Positions 55,801 to 64,000 of a stretch of DNA of 64,000 nucleotides are shown piece by piece. Every line of letters starts with the position of its first letter. The stretch's first letter is position 1. The translations under genes and the position numbers were made by a program. Source of the DNA: Ypsolopha sequella (taxonomy: Eukaryota > Arthropoda > Insecta > Lepidoptera > Ypsolophidae); the NCBI GenBank assembly GCA_934047225.1, contig OW204009.1:17620898-17684897 (forward strand), read 5' to 3'. The notes under the pieces are model-generated. The model ran no database searches. It was not told the origin of the DNA and saw only the letters and a list, made by a program, of their open reading frames with translations.

Positions 55801-58800
55801 AGTTTAACTTCGTCATTGTTTTGTTTTTAATTAAATATTATTGCTTAACTTGGCGACCTCAAACACGACCTATAAAAAACGAGAAACTTTTTAAAAAAAA
55901 AAATCTTTGTTTCTATACGAAATCTGTTGCACAATAAAGCAACATTCAAATCGAAAAATTATAACCGAAACAAGTAGTACATCACTATCAACAATGAAGT
56001 ATTACATTTTTTAATTCTAAATGCTTATAAATAATTACGATACTTTGTAGGCATTTAAACGTCATAGGCGCCATCACTCAGTGGCTCTACTGTAATTCAA
56101 GATGTGTTTCAAGTTTCACCAAGTGCCGACAATCGCAAGTATAAATTTTATTAGCATAGCTGGCATAGATGAAACTAACACAAAAGTTTTGTTTCTCAGC
56201 GAAGCGGCTGATCAATGGCAACACAGGAAGAGTTTTTTGTCAAGGTGATGGTCACGTGATTGAACAGTCCTTCCATTGGTCAAACTCTTTATTGAGAGAC
56301 AAAAGTTCTGTTTTATTTTCATCTATGTAGATGCTGCAAGATTTTAAATACCTTCATTATTTTATAGTACTATTTTCATCAATGGGAATCCTATGCAAAT
56401 TCTGACATCTGTCCATACCCAATTTAAGCTAAATCTGTCGCGTTCTATCATAATTATGCCTTAAGGGGCTGCATAATGCTAAAATTCAGTCTTGCTTTAA
56501 CGCTTTTGTTTTTTAACTGTCTATCCTGCTCTAATCAGATGCCACGCACGCAAAACTCCAGTTATTTTGAAATCGCGGCTACATTAGGACATTAAATATA
56601 ATTTATATATGTATTAAAGATGTTTTTTTAGGGTTCCGTAGTCAACAACAAGGAACCCTTATAGTTTCGCCATGTCCGTCTGTCTGTCTGTCTGCGGCTT
56701 AGCTTAGAGACTATTACATGATATTATAAATATTTGATTAGTCTTGCTAAGAAGAAGGGCAAGAAACTAATTAAATCATGTAATTTTTTTTACCAATTAT
56801 GTCACAAAAAAAGTTACAAAGTACAAATTATTTTACTAAGTTAAACAAAGGGATGAAAATACAAGACAGGAGAAATGTATTTTATGAAGAAAAAAAATAT
56901 ATAGTACTTATGTCTACCTGTCCCATATAGTCTATTTACTTTTACAGATCTATTAATTATCAAATTAATTGATTAATTTTTAGTTTGCAACTTAATGGTT
57001 AGAAAGTTATTGCATCAATACCAATTACATTATGAAAACCTCATGGTTACATAGTTGACGGTGAATGTTGTTGCTTCTTGATGGAACGACATCTTGCAAT
57101 ATTAAATAAAACTTCTTGGTACTCGGTTCCACAAATATAATAATGTTTAATTACCTTTTAAGTTGCTACCGGTTTCGTCGTTTTACGACATCATCAGGCA
57201 CTGTATTTGAGGTGTTAATAATACATTTTTGAATACATTTTTTAAAAACCACGAATTTTATGTGTTTACATAAATCCTGTTTATATAAACACATAAAATT
57301 CGTGGTTTTAAAAAAATGTATTATTAACACCTCAAATACAGTGCCTGATGATGTCGTAAAACGACGAAACGGGTAGCAACTTAAAAGGTAATTAAACATT
57401 ATTATATTTGTGGAACCGAGTACCAAGAAGTTTTATTTAATATTGCCTCATAGTTACCTTTAATTTAATTTAAAAATTGTAATTAGAGAAGCTTTTTTTA
57501 TCTTTGAAAAAGTTGCATGTACTAGAAGTTTTTTTTCTGTGTTTTTTTAGTGGAATAAAGTGTTTTGTATTTGTATTTGTATATGGACAATGTACTCAAA
57601 CTTACTTGTTCATGTATATTCTCATGTTCTAAGTAGTCCGACTCATTGTCAAATCCAACAACACATATTTTACATCTGTATTGTCTGCTGGTATAAGACT
57701 TGTACCTCCTTTCTTTCTCTAAAAGTTTTTCAAACTGTTTTCTATTAAATTTTAACTCAGAATAATGTCTTTCATTTGCTTCTGGTATAAAATCTATAGT
57801 TTCCATGTGCTTTTTGAGAGTCTTTCTGATTTGCAGATTCCACTTTCGTTGCTTAGGCGCTTTTTCGATGTTTTTTGTTGATTTACATGCTTTTGAAGGT
57901 ATATGTTCATGATCACTTAAGTAATTATCTATATTTTCTAGTTTGACATCGTCTAATGGGAAATCGTAGCTTTCTTCAACATCACCTGCAATTTCATTCT
58001 TGTTGTTACTTTGTAAATTTTCTACAACAATACTTGATGGCTTGTCATCAAAGTCGGTGTTAATCCCATCATCAGCTCCTGTAGAGCTCTGGTGAATTTT
58101 TACTATGTTCAAGTTTGATAGTTTTTGTAACGTCTGAAATCATGAAATACAATATATCAGTACCGGATTTTTAAGGACAACTTTTAAAAACAAACAAGGT
58201 AAAACGAGTAACCACTTTCACAAGGTAAATACATATTCCACATAATCAAACAAACCGGAAATAACTAATAAAAGACGCAAGGACATATTCTTCGCACAAA
58301 CATGCACCCCCGCACACTCTTTCGCGCAAAAATTCTTCTTGTCCTTAGGCCCCAATCTTTACAATAAAATAAATAAAAAAATCTACTCATATGACCTCAC
58401 AAGCATTAAATGCAAAATTCGAGTCTCTGAATGGCTACAATCCTTGTCCTACGATGAGACAGAGAACCTACTCTTACTTATGTTACTATTATATGTAATG
58501 AAACTGTGCTAGTTTATAAGCTAATTTAAATGTGTATTACTTTGTTATGTTTAAGGAAACATTTATTTAATTTTTAAGCATGAAATTTTTAATTTTTAAG
58601 CATCAAATTGTCATTTTAGTCTTTTTATACTCTTTTTAACGCTATGCCTAAAATACAGGCTACTTTTGTAGTTTAGTTTAGGCAAATAATCATTTTCACT
58701 AGCCGTAAGATCCTTTTGAATGTTCTTATCTTAAGTTCTCTTTATGCAAACAAAAATTATTATTTATTATTATTAAACTAACATTATTCAAAATAACTCT

Positions 58801-60701
58801 GGAAACATAAAACTATATTTTTTACAGCAAATTAGAGCGTCTAGGCATGTCAGGAAGACTATAAATATTATATACATTAAAACAAATATTAAAGTTGAGA
58901 TTTATACTTACATATATGAGAGTAGATTGTTGCAGTATTTGTTGAGCTTGTTGGATTTGAAGCTGGAACTTGTGTACTTTATTTAACACAGCTCGGCATT
59001 CCCAACACAGCGAGACATACAACATCTTTGTTTCCTGCAAATTACTCACAACTCTAAAATGTAAGCAAAGCTTACCAACCTAGATTAGCATCAAGTCTTA
59101 TTAGGTAAGCACTCAATTTTTGTCTCTTTTTGGTATGTATGTGGATCACGGGTGGCCCTCAAACACGGGCAGGCGGAAGCGTGTTGTGTGTGCAGACCAA
59201 CCGCAATCACCATCCAGCTTTGATTGTGAGATGCTTACCTATTGCTACTATATATTAAAATAAGTGCCAAACTCCGCAATCACAGATAAAGCCTATGGGT
59301 TTTTGTTGATTGTGCATTAATGTAACTACAAAAAAGATTGTAAACTCCGGCCGTTCATTCGAGAGAATGGTGACATTTGCAAATGTCAGGGGATAAAACC
59401 TTTTTTTTACTGTTTTGCATTTCAATATTTTATATTTATCATGATGATTTTTGTCTTAGTGCCAGTCAACCAAATAAAATGAAAATTTCGATAAAAAAAA
59501 CTACCTACTAAAATAACTAAAATTTTAAAAATAATTACAAATCAAATAATTTAATACACAAACACCGGATCGCATATATATAACATTCGAGGACAAAGAT
59601 AGAAGCCGAATGAAGTTATTTGTTTAATCAATAAAATGTGTCAAGTTATTTCTGTCAAATCAGCAAACATAATGCCTGCAGTATGAATCCCCGACTTTTT
59701 GAATCGACATTTCAGAAAAAGGTTTATAATATCTGCGGTGTAAGGCAGTGTTGTCGTATTATAAAACTGATATACCTTACCAAATAATAAGATCGTATAT
59801 ATATTCTATTCCAGGGTTTTTATTTATAAAAAAAGTTTAAATAATCATGATTTGGATTTATTTCGTCTCATTTGTTGTACCGTTGATATTTTTTTAACGT
59901 GCCTTTATTTATTTTTGTCGTGAAGAAGCTCTTGTTGATTTGTAGTACTTTTTCGAGATATCGCCACACTCCATCTGTCATCATTCTCTCGAATTAACGG
60001 CAGCAGCTTAGGTTAAGATTTTGAAAATAAAAATACTATAAAAAAAAAACTGTTTTATCAAACTATACAGTGTGACAAGGCTTTTTTGACTTTTTATAGA
60101 TTTATAATTTGAGCTACAAAAAATCTTTTCTTAGCAGTTGCCTGTGTGGCATACCTGACAAATTTAAAATTTGTATAGAATACAAAACATGGGCAAAAGA
60201 ACTGGAATCCTCACACCAAGAGCCTTGTCACTCTGTAGTATCAAATAACTTATGAGAGGTCAAAATTTATAATTTCCATTACAGAATCGACATAATCAGG
60301 TATGTATTGTTTGCATAATTGTTGTCAAACAGTGGAGTAGTACAGAGAAAACCATGATAACTTGTTCAATAATAGAAATGTTAAGACACCTACATAACAA
60401 AGAATAAAGAGATCGGTTGGGGTGTAGAAAAGGGGGCACTATGGGAAAAAAGACTTAGAAAATTTTCGCTTGGGCGCCGCCCAGGGGGGTATCGCGCCCC
60501 CTTATCTACACTCCGACCAAGAGATCTTCTACTATAAATTGTACGTACATTTTCTGTGCTGTTCCTTGCCCCAAGTAGTTGAAAAAATAGCTCAATATTA
60601 TCTGTAAGGGGAAACGATCTTCTGTCGGAGCTCAAGCAACCGTTACAAGGAGTTTCTGATGTATTTTCTATTTTTATGGAAGGTTGCAGTAAAGTAAACA
60701 T
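43878..60701 (-). CDS. ZAD-C2H2 zinc-finger protein, nine exons, exon 5 amplified
   Basis: Exons: 60549-60701, 58912-59034, 57606-58133, 54618-54820, exon 5 (first copy 52719-52826, nine more to 51423), 49433-49675, 47871-47982, 45793-45897, 43878-44030. Every junction is in phase; most donors are GTAAGT or GTGAGT. With one exon-5 copy the protein is 575 aa. Residues 19-90 form a ZAD dimerisation domain (CNGC at 19-22, CWEC at 61-64). An acidic linker follows, then 11 C2H2 fingers; several are assembled only across splice junctions with correct x12 spacing (CGDIFG|LRVQYSRH, EAHIR|RYH, CTLCEK|NFVSPF, GRGFS|SNRVL). The last pair has a TGERP linker. Probably a nuclear transcription factor of the insect ZAD class. 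Candidate AATAAA at 43520-43525. Confidence 0.88.
44280..44630. mobile_element. GC-rich foldback element in intron 8
   Basis: GGCCACAGCTTCAGGCTTC at the left with its complement GAAGCCTGAAGCTGTGGCC at the right, plus GGCGCC/TTCTTGC pairing; about 351 bp, far more GC-rich than its surroundings. Overlapping open frames on both strands are composition artefacts. Confidence 0.65.
44867..45016. repeat. Inverted pair of Penelope-type tails with hammerhead-like core
   Basis: Two head-to-head copies of about 65 bp. The plus copy reads CCTGAAGATGTTACTTTAAC followed by GAAACCGGTCGC; the minus copy is its near-perfect complement. The pattern CUGANGA, short stem (GTTA/TAAC), GAAAC recalls a hammerhead core but has one extra base after CUGANGA. 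Confidence 0.55.
45192..45778. mobile_element. TIR element 14 bp past the exon-8 donor
   Basis: Terminal repeats AGTGCGCGCCAATCTTTTAG and the complement of AGTGTGCGCCAATCTTTTAG, continuing TCGCCTCTGA; about 587 bp. On the gene strand the element begins right after GTGAGTCTACTTAC, so the donor is untouched. The AT-rich interior has no ORF. Confidence 0.8.
46650..47006. mobile_element. hAT-type MITE with GGAGGCGGAG repeats
   Basis: Ends CAGGGATGTAAC and GTTACATCCCTG; flanks GACTAGAC (46642-46649) and GACTAAAC (47007-47014) are an 8-bp duplication with one mismatch. Subterminal CTCCGCCTCCGC runs occur at both ends. 357 bp, no ORF. In intron 7 of the ZAD-C2H2 gene. Confidence 0.88.
48668..48875. 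repeat. Inverted repeat plus Penelope-type tail
   Basis: GTTTCACCAAGTGCCGACAA at 48670 pairs with TTGTCGGCACTAGGTGAAAC-like sequence at 48812. It is followed by CCTTGATAATGCCGTAAGGC then GAAACCGGTT, the same core pattern as other tails here. A third copy of the GTGCCGACAATCGCAAGTAT segment is at 56113-56140. Confidence 0.5.
49225..49300. mobile_element. Partial MITE (TACAAGGTG family)
   Basis: Starts TACAAGGTGAAATCCAATCA and matches the complement of 38560-38639; the far end is not found. Confidence 0.55.
49773..50040. mobile_element. Foldback MITE (TACAAGGTG family)
   Basis: TACAAGGTGACTTTTTGATC at the left with its exact complement at the right; arms extend through CATCGTCCAAATTCATACTGG, and an inner palindrome spans GATACTGATCACTTACC. 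TA flanks. 268 bp. Confidence 0.88.
50041..50400. repeat. LINE-derived tail, GC hairpin and G-homopolymer
   Basis: 50050-50135 is the CATCAGCCTAGTTCGTCCAC tail also seen at 23356-23460. A perfect hairpin at 50309-50354 pairs GTGAGCTGTCCCCTTACTCT with its complement around a CCCC loop. A run of 17 G sits at 50375-50391. Confidence 0.7.
50715..51372 (+). mobile_element. Penelope-like element fragment with GIY-YIG endonuclease domain
   Basis: One open frame on the plus strand encodes PPSRFRQLLRSPKDKE, then APGVYSIPCDCYKSYIGETR with RLTEHIRC, the GIY-YIG motif (GVYSIPC...SYIGET) of Penelope-like retroelements. It continues through LTDFTESDVDTISSA and ends NVTSSRKRLR. The reverse transcriptase is missing (5' truncation) and the 3' tail is cut at about 51366 where zinc-finger array sequence begins. 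Antisense to the host gene, in intron 5. Confidence 0.82.
51387..52826 (-). repeat. Ten-copy tandem array of zinc-finger exon 5 (144-bp unit)
   Basis: Exon copies begin on the minus strand at 52826, 52682, 52538, 52394, 52250, 52106, 51962, 51818, 51674 and 51530, constant period 144. A partial eleventh (51367-51386) is cut by a Penelope fragment. Each unit is a 108-nt exon plus 36 nt of intron (donor GTACAT, acceptor TTGTTCAG). Copies are almost identical; the only difference I see is TAC versus TAT (both Tyr): five adjacent copies have TAT. Only the first copy has a long pyrimidine tract (CTTTTTTTTCAG). The exon encodes LRVQYSRHYSEAHM and CDYCGKVKRQRHMIEAH, that is, the second half of one finger and nearly all of the next. 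The array is open in this frame throughout and in two other frames as a by-product of identity. Confidence 0.95.
53275..53405 (+). repeat. Dispersed repeat, inverted partner of 56455-56595
   Basis: CCTAATGTGGCCGCGATTTC, then CGGCATCTGATTAGAGCAGG and AAAGCGTTAGAGCAGGACTG correspond to the complement of 56455-56595 with modest divergence. 3.05 kb separate the two. Confidence 0.7.
54952..55530. repeat. Inverted Penelope-type tail pair split by a hAT-type MITE
   Basis: AGAAAACACTTATACGTTAT and ACTTTATTTATGTTAACTCC at the left are matched by the complement at 55477-55530. CCAACTGGTTTCGGATTTCA carries the complement of the TCC/GAAACC core. The right arm is interrupted at 55108-55476. Confidence 0.65.
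55108..55476. mobile_element. hAT-type MITE nested in an inverted repeat
   Basis: Ends TAGGGTTGCCAGATGG and its near complement CCATCTGGCAACCCTA; perfect 8-bp duplications GTTGGGAG at 55100-55107 and 55477-55484. 369 bp, no ORF; same terminal motif as 23496-23718. Confidence 0.92.
56455..56595 (-). repeat. Dispersed repeat, inverted partner of 53275-53405
   Basis: Complement of the 53275-53405 copy (GGGGCTGCATAATGCTAAAA, then TCCTGCTCTAATCAGATGCC). Could be the two ends of one 3.3-kb insertion or two independent copies. Confidence 0.65.
56628..56710 (+). repeat. GGTTCCGTA-family repeat end
   Basis: TTAGGGTTCCGTAGTCAACA, GGAACCCTTATAGTTTCGCC, then the (GTCT)n run TGTCCGTCTGTCTGTCTGTC, the usual arrangement of this family. 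Confidence 0.65.
57098..57449. repeat. Long hairpin of two Penelope-type tails with hammerhead-like core
   Basis: Arms of about 165 bp pair almost perfectly, from ATATTAAATAAAACTTCTTG to its complement. Each contains TGCCTGATGATGTCGT, AAAACGAC and GAAAC: CUGAUGA, one extra U, a 5-bp stem (GTCGT/ACGAC) and GAAAC. It lies in intron 3 of the ZAD-C2H2 gene, about 157 bp beyond the exon-3 donor. Confidence 0.6.
60065..60238. mobile_element. Short TIR MITE in intron 1
   Basis: ACAGTGTGACAAGGCTTTTT at the left and the complement of ACAGAGTGACAAGGCTCTTG at the right. The related motif GTGCGACAAGGCTCTTTTGG is at 61186. About 174 bp. Confidence 0.6.
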
Positions 60702-62595
60702 GTTGGTACCTAAGAATACACGGACTTCATAAAGAAAACGAGGGCATTCTGCGAAAGTTTTTGTAAATAATTCGAAGACAGACAGAATTTCGATTTTTTT
60801 TTTATAGTGAATTTTGACATTTTTTTTTTAATTCTATTTTCCCACAAAGTGGGAAGGCAAAGGGAACTTAGCCCATACAGCCAATTTCGAGGTTTTATTA
60901 TCTATTTATAGTTACTGTATGTTATATTCTCTTTTGAGGATCATCTGAAGGGTCTGTCCTGTGGCAGTCACTGTTCTGTCATATCAGTCAGTTCGTGCAT
61001 TTGTGGTTCGTGCTAAAGTGATAGACCCATAGCACAAACACAATGTAGGGTTAGAAAAATGCAATATTTTTTCAATAAAACGAAAAAACGACGCCATCAC
61101 ATCTTCGCGCCTTTTTTCAGCTATTATTCAACTCCATTTTACTTTTTTTTGTACCTTCATTCAGCCAGGTGGATTTGGTAAAGTGCGACAAGGCTCTTTT
61201 GGCGTGTGGATTGGTCATGGTCAAAATCGGAACTAACGCTGCTATCTTATCCCTTGTTTCACGGGGCGCTCCCCTGTCACTGTCATCCACAAGCCAAACA
61301 TCTTTGTAGCACTGTACACTTTATTCATAAAATAGATAATTAAATAAATTAATAAAATACAATTAGATGTTATGTTATACAAAAAATATGTTAGAAGGCA
61401 CGAAAAATTATGTATAATTGAAATGACATACTCAAATTGATCTATTTATTCTAAAAAGCAGACAAAGAGTGCACATTGAAGTTAAAAAAAACGACCGATA
61501 GGAGTGGACAATTCTAAGTACCTATATAAATATTTTGGCTTTACTGATTTTTGTTAGGAATTGTATTGAAAAAATGATTTAGTGCCATTATCAACAAAAA
61601 TAAAGAAGCGAATGTTGTAATTAAATAAGCGCCTTCATGGGCGCCGTTAGCAGGGTGCAAGGGGATGCACTTGCAACCCCCTGTCTTGGAAAAATATAAT
61701 AACAAAACATATGAAATTGCCGTTTTCTATTGAGGATTTGAAGGAAACTCTATTTTCAGTACTAATATTTTTGGATTTTTTTTAGGAATGACTAAACCAA
61801 ATTATATAATTTCTTTTGTGTATGAATGAGACAACATTAAGCTAACAGCGACAATAATTTATTTTGAAAAGCGTCGTCAGCTGTAAAATATTATAACGAA
61901 TCTTATCATGGAAATGGATGGTATTTAGGACGAACTGTTTTTGAACATATAATTTTGGTTATCAAACTGACAATAAAAACAAAATTTAATACTAGATGTA
62001 CAACCTTGAAATCAACTTTCTGACAAAAAACATACTTGATGGAAATAGCTATCGAATTACAGGAGTTATGAACTCATGTTTCTGTAAGAAAATTTTGGGA
62101 ATTTTATATATAAAGACCAATTATAAAAAAAAAACATGTATATAATAAACATGACATTTGCTTGTATTTGTTCCTAAAATTATATAATATAATGTATAGG
62201 TAGATGCACCCCTCTGACAACAACCCTGCCGGCGCCCAAGAGCACCTTTGTAATGTCCACTCTTCAAAAAAAGGCAAAGATCCCAGGTACCCTTACATGC
62301 CAAGTCAAAAATAGTTCCTTGCAACTTCTCCAGGTGGCGCTTCAATCGACAGTTTATTTAACTGAACGAAGCTCTGGAGCAGGCAATGAGAACAACAAGA
62401 CATCTCTTTTGGACTACAACGAAATAAAAGACCACTATAAAATAAAATTTATAATTATTTATTTACGGTCATTAACTTATGCTAGGACATATCATTTTGA
62501 GCCTAACCAAGATTCTTTAGCGAAACCGTACGTACTATTAAATTCAGGAGACAGGAGACTCATACATAACTATAGTCAAAAAGACATTAAAGCCG

Positions 62596-62747
62596 ATTTT
62601 GAAGGCTTTAATTTTAGTTTTAGTGCTGTCAAAACTTAATTTTCTTGATTACAAAATCGTCTTTAAATGTTGGGAACAGAAGCTAAATTACTTTGGAAAA
62701 ATTTTAGTTTTGACAGCACTAAAACTAAAATTAAATCCTTCAGAATT
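62596..62747. mobile_element. Foldback MITE
   Basis: GAAGGCTTTAATTTTAGTTT continuing TAGTGCTGTCAAAAC pairs with its complement at 62703-62746. About 150 bp. Confidence 0.75.
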
Positions 62748-63417
62748 GGCTACAATATTTCATACAATTAATACTAAATTCTGACCTTATGTCTGTTAAA
62801 AACATATTGCTTTGAAAGAGGGTCCGTTTTAAAGTCTGACCATATTTGACCATTACATTAGGTCAAAGTTTGAAACAAACCAGAATTTTCAGGATAATTC
62901 TATGCCGTGAATTTTGGGCTATGGCGAAGAATGGATGACTAATAGCAAAAAAAGGACCAGTTCGCAAAATGTCCAATTCTAGAAATGATTAATTCTACAA
63001 AAGGCCTATTCTTTATCTGAAAATAACAACTTTTCTCAGTATATAAATACGATAGTTTTTATGATTATTACGTAAATATATAAAATATATTATTTGGGTT
63101 TCGCACTCAAAGGGTGCCGAATTATTCGCCCGGTGCTACCATTTTAGCGGCTTGTTTTTGTCGCCTTCATGTTGTATACACCATCCATCACGTTGGTACG
63201 GAATAAATCATCGGTAAAAAGTTGGTTGGTTGGTAGGCTTATAAATAGATGCGTCATAATTGTACTGAGAAAAGTTAATTATTTCGAGAATTAGTCATTT
63301 AAAGAATTAGCCTTTTTTGGCCGGTCTATAGTAGTTGTCGGTCTGTCTGTCTGTCAATGCCGGCCCATCTTTGTTGTCGGAACAGTGCAATTTTTGTTTT
63401 TATTTTTGGCTGTTCAG

Positions 63418-63540
63418 GAAAGAGACAGAGCTATGCGATTGAGCGAGATACAGGAGACTTTTGGAGCGATGTATGTCGTGTCGCGTGAATTAATTCGCCT
63501 CGACCGTCGTATCATGAAAATGCAGCTTACTAGTTTTTAG
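63418..63540 (+). pseudogene. Possible Tc1-group transposase scrap
   Basis: Encodes RDRAMRLSEIQETFG and later RRIMKMQLTSF before a stop. The AMRLSEIQ and R-x-KM segments recall the second helix-turn-helix of Tc1-like transposases. Short and degraded; weak call. Confidence 0.25.
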
Positions 63541-64000
63541 TCTTATTACTAAGACTAGTTGGACAGAGATTTTTTGCCACCATACTTGTCAGTGCACAAT
63601 GGTGTCGATTCGGTACACCCGTAGACAATACAGCCCAGCAAGACAACATCTTGCGTACAAATAATTCTATCAACAATCGAAACGGGATACTGCAATCCTA
63701 TTGGCTCTTACAATCTTACGTATAGCGCTACAAACTTATCTTTCCCGAAGACGAAGACTCTAACGTAATGAATATAGAAGCCATTTTAGTTTGGCCTACC
63801 GAAACATATAATTTTGGAGTGGCGAATTGTATCTGCTGGTTCAGTCAGATGTGTTGACAGAAATCGTTCGCCTGTTATGAGGAGTCTGTAGGCTGTATTC
63901 GTCTATGGGTACACAAAACTTAATTTATTTGACACGACTGACTTTATAGTCCAGTAAATGAAAGATTTGACGTCGAATTAAAGATACACTAGTAAAATTA

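Larger units (their letters stand above)
60702..64000. other. Upstream flank of the ZAD-C2H2 gene, repeats only
   Basis: No coding exon supported. Holds the promoter side of the ZAD-C2H2 gene, a single MITE end (61186), a foldback (62596-62747), a GGTTCCGTA-related piece near 63100-63180 and a possible transposase scrap at 63418-63540. A 128-codon frame at 62253-62639 has no recognisable features and ends inside the foldback. Confidence 0.45.

Noticed and set aside
57098..57449. True hammerhead ribozyme call
   Set aside because: One extra nucleotide follows CUGANGA and the remaining stems were not established by eye, so it is reported only as hammerhead-like.
62253..62639. 128-codon ORF near the right end
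   Set aside because: Begins at a non-favoured start, has no domain, and its last third is the arm of a foldback MITE.

Overview
This is a piece of an insect nuclear chromosome, most likely from a moth or butterfly. Evidence: spliced genes with GT-AG introns, two ZAD-domain genes, AT-rich introns, the moth-type GGTTCCGTA repeat family, and dense MITE, hAT, mariner, Penelope and LINE debris. No bacterial operon, CRISPR array, tRNA or rRNA was recognised. Exon structures below were built by hand from splice sites and codon phase. In four of the five main genes every junction is phase-consistent; in the fifth (the ZAD-like gene at 25-42 kb) the link between the first two exons is not.

Layout. 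1.2-5.1 kb, minus: a CAAP1 homologue of four exons whose last exon is tandemly duplicated. 7.7-14.1 kb, plus: an RPUSD1-like pseudouridine synthase of five exons, with a hAT-type MITE exactly on one 3' splice site and a broken THAP gene in its last intron. 15.0-17.1 kb: a 2.06-kb hAT-type element with perfect 8-bp target duplications and a 100-codon ORF. 17.2-19.7 kb, minus: a 5'-truncated LINE with an intact reverse-transcriptase ORF. 21.1-22.7 kb, plus: a two-exon C2H2 zinc-finger gene. 25.3-41.8 kb, minus: a ZAD-like, acidic and Pro/Thr-rich gene without C2H2 fingers; its 8.5-kb intron holds a hAT element with an ISL2EU-like element nested inside it, a mariner, and an unclassified block of GC-rich hairpins. 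43.9-60.7 kb, minus: a nine-exon ZAD-C2H2 gene. 60.7-64 kb: repeats only.

The most striking object is inside the ZAD-C2H2 gene. Its fifth exon is amplified into ten near-identical 144-bp units (108-bp exon plus 36-bp intron remnant). The exon is phase-symmetric and the whole array is also an open reading frame, so any number of copies, spliced or read through, keeps the downstream frame. The array abuts a truncated Penelope-like GIY-YIG fragment. A recurring theme of the window is transposon or duplication events landing at exon edges in ways that leave the reading frame usable.
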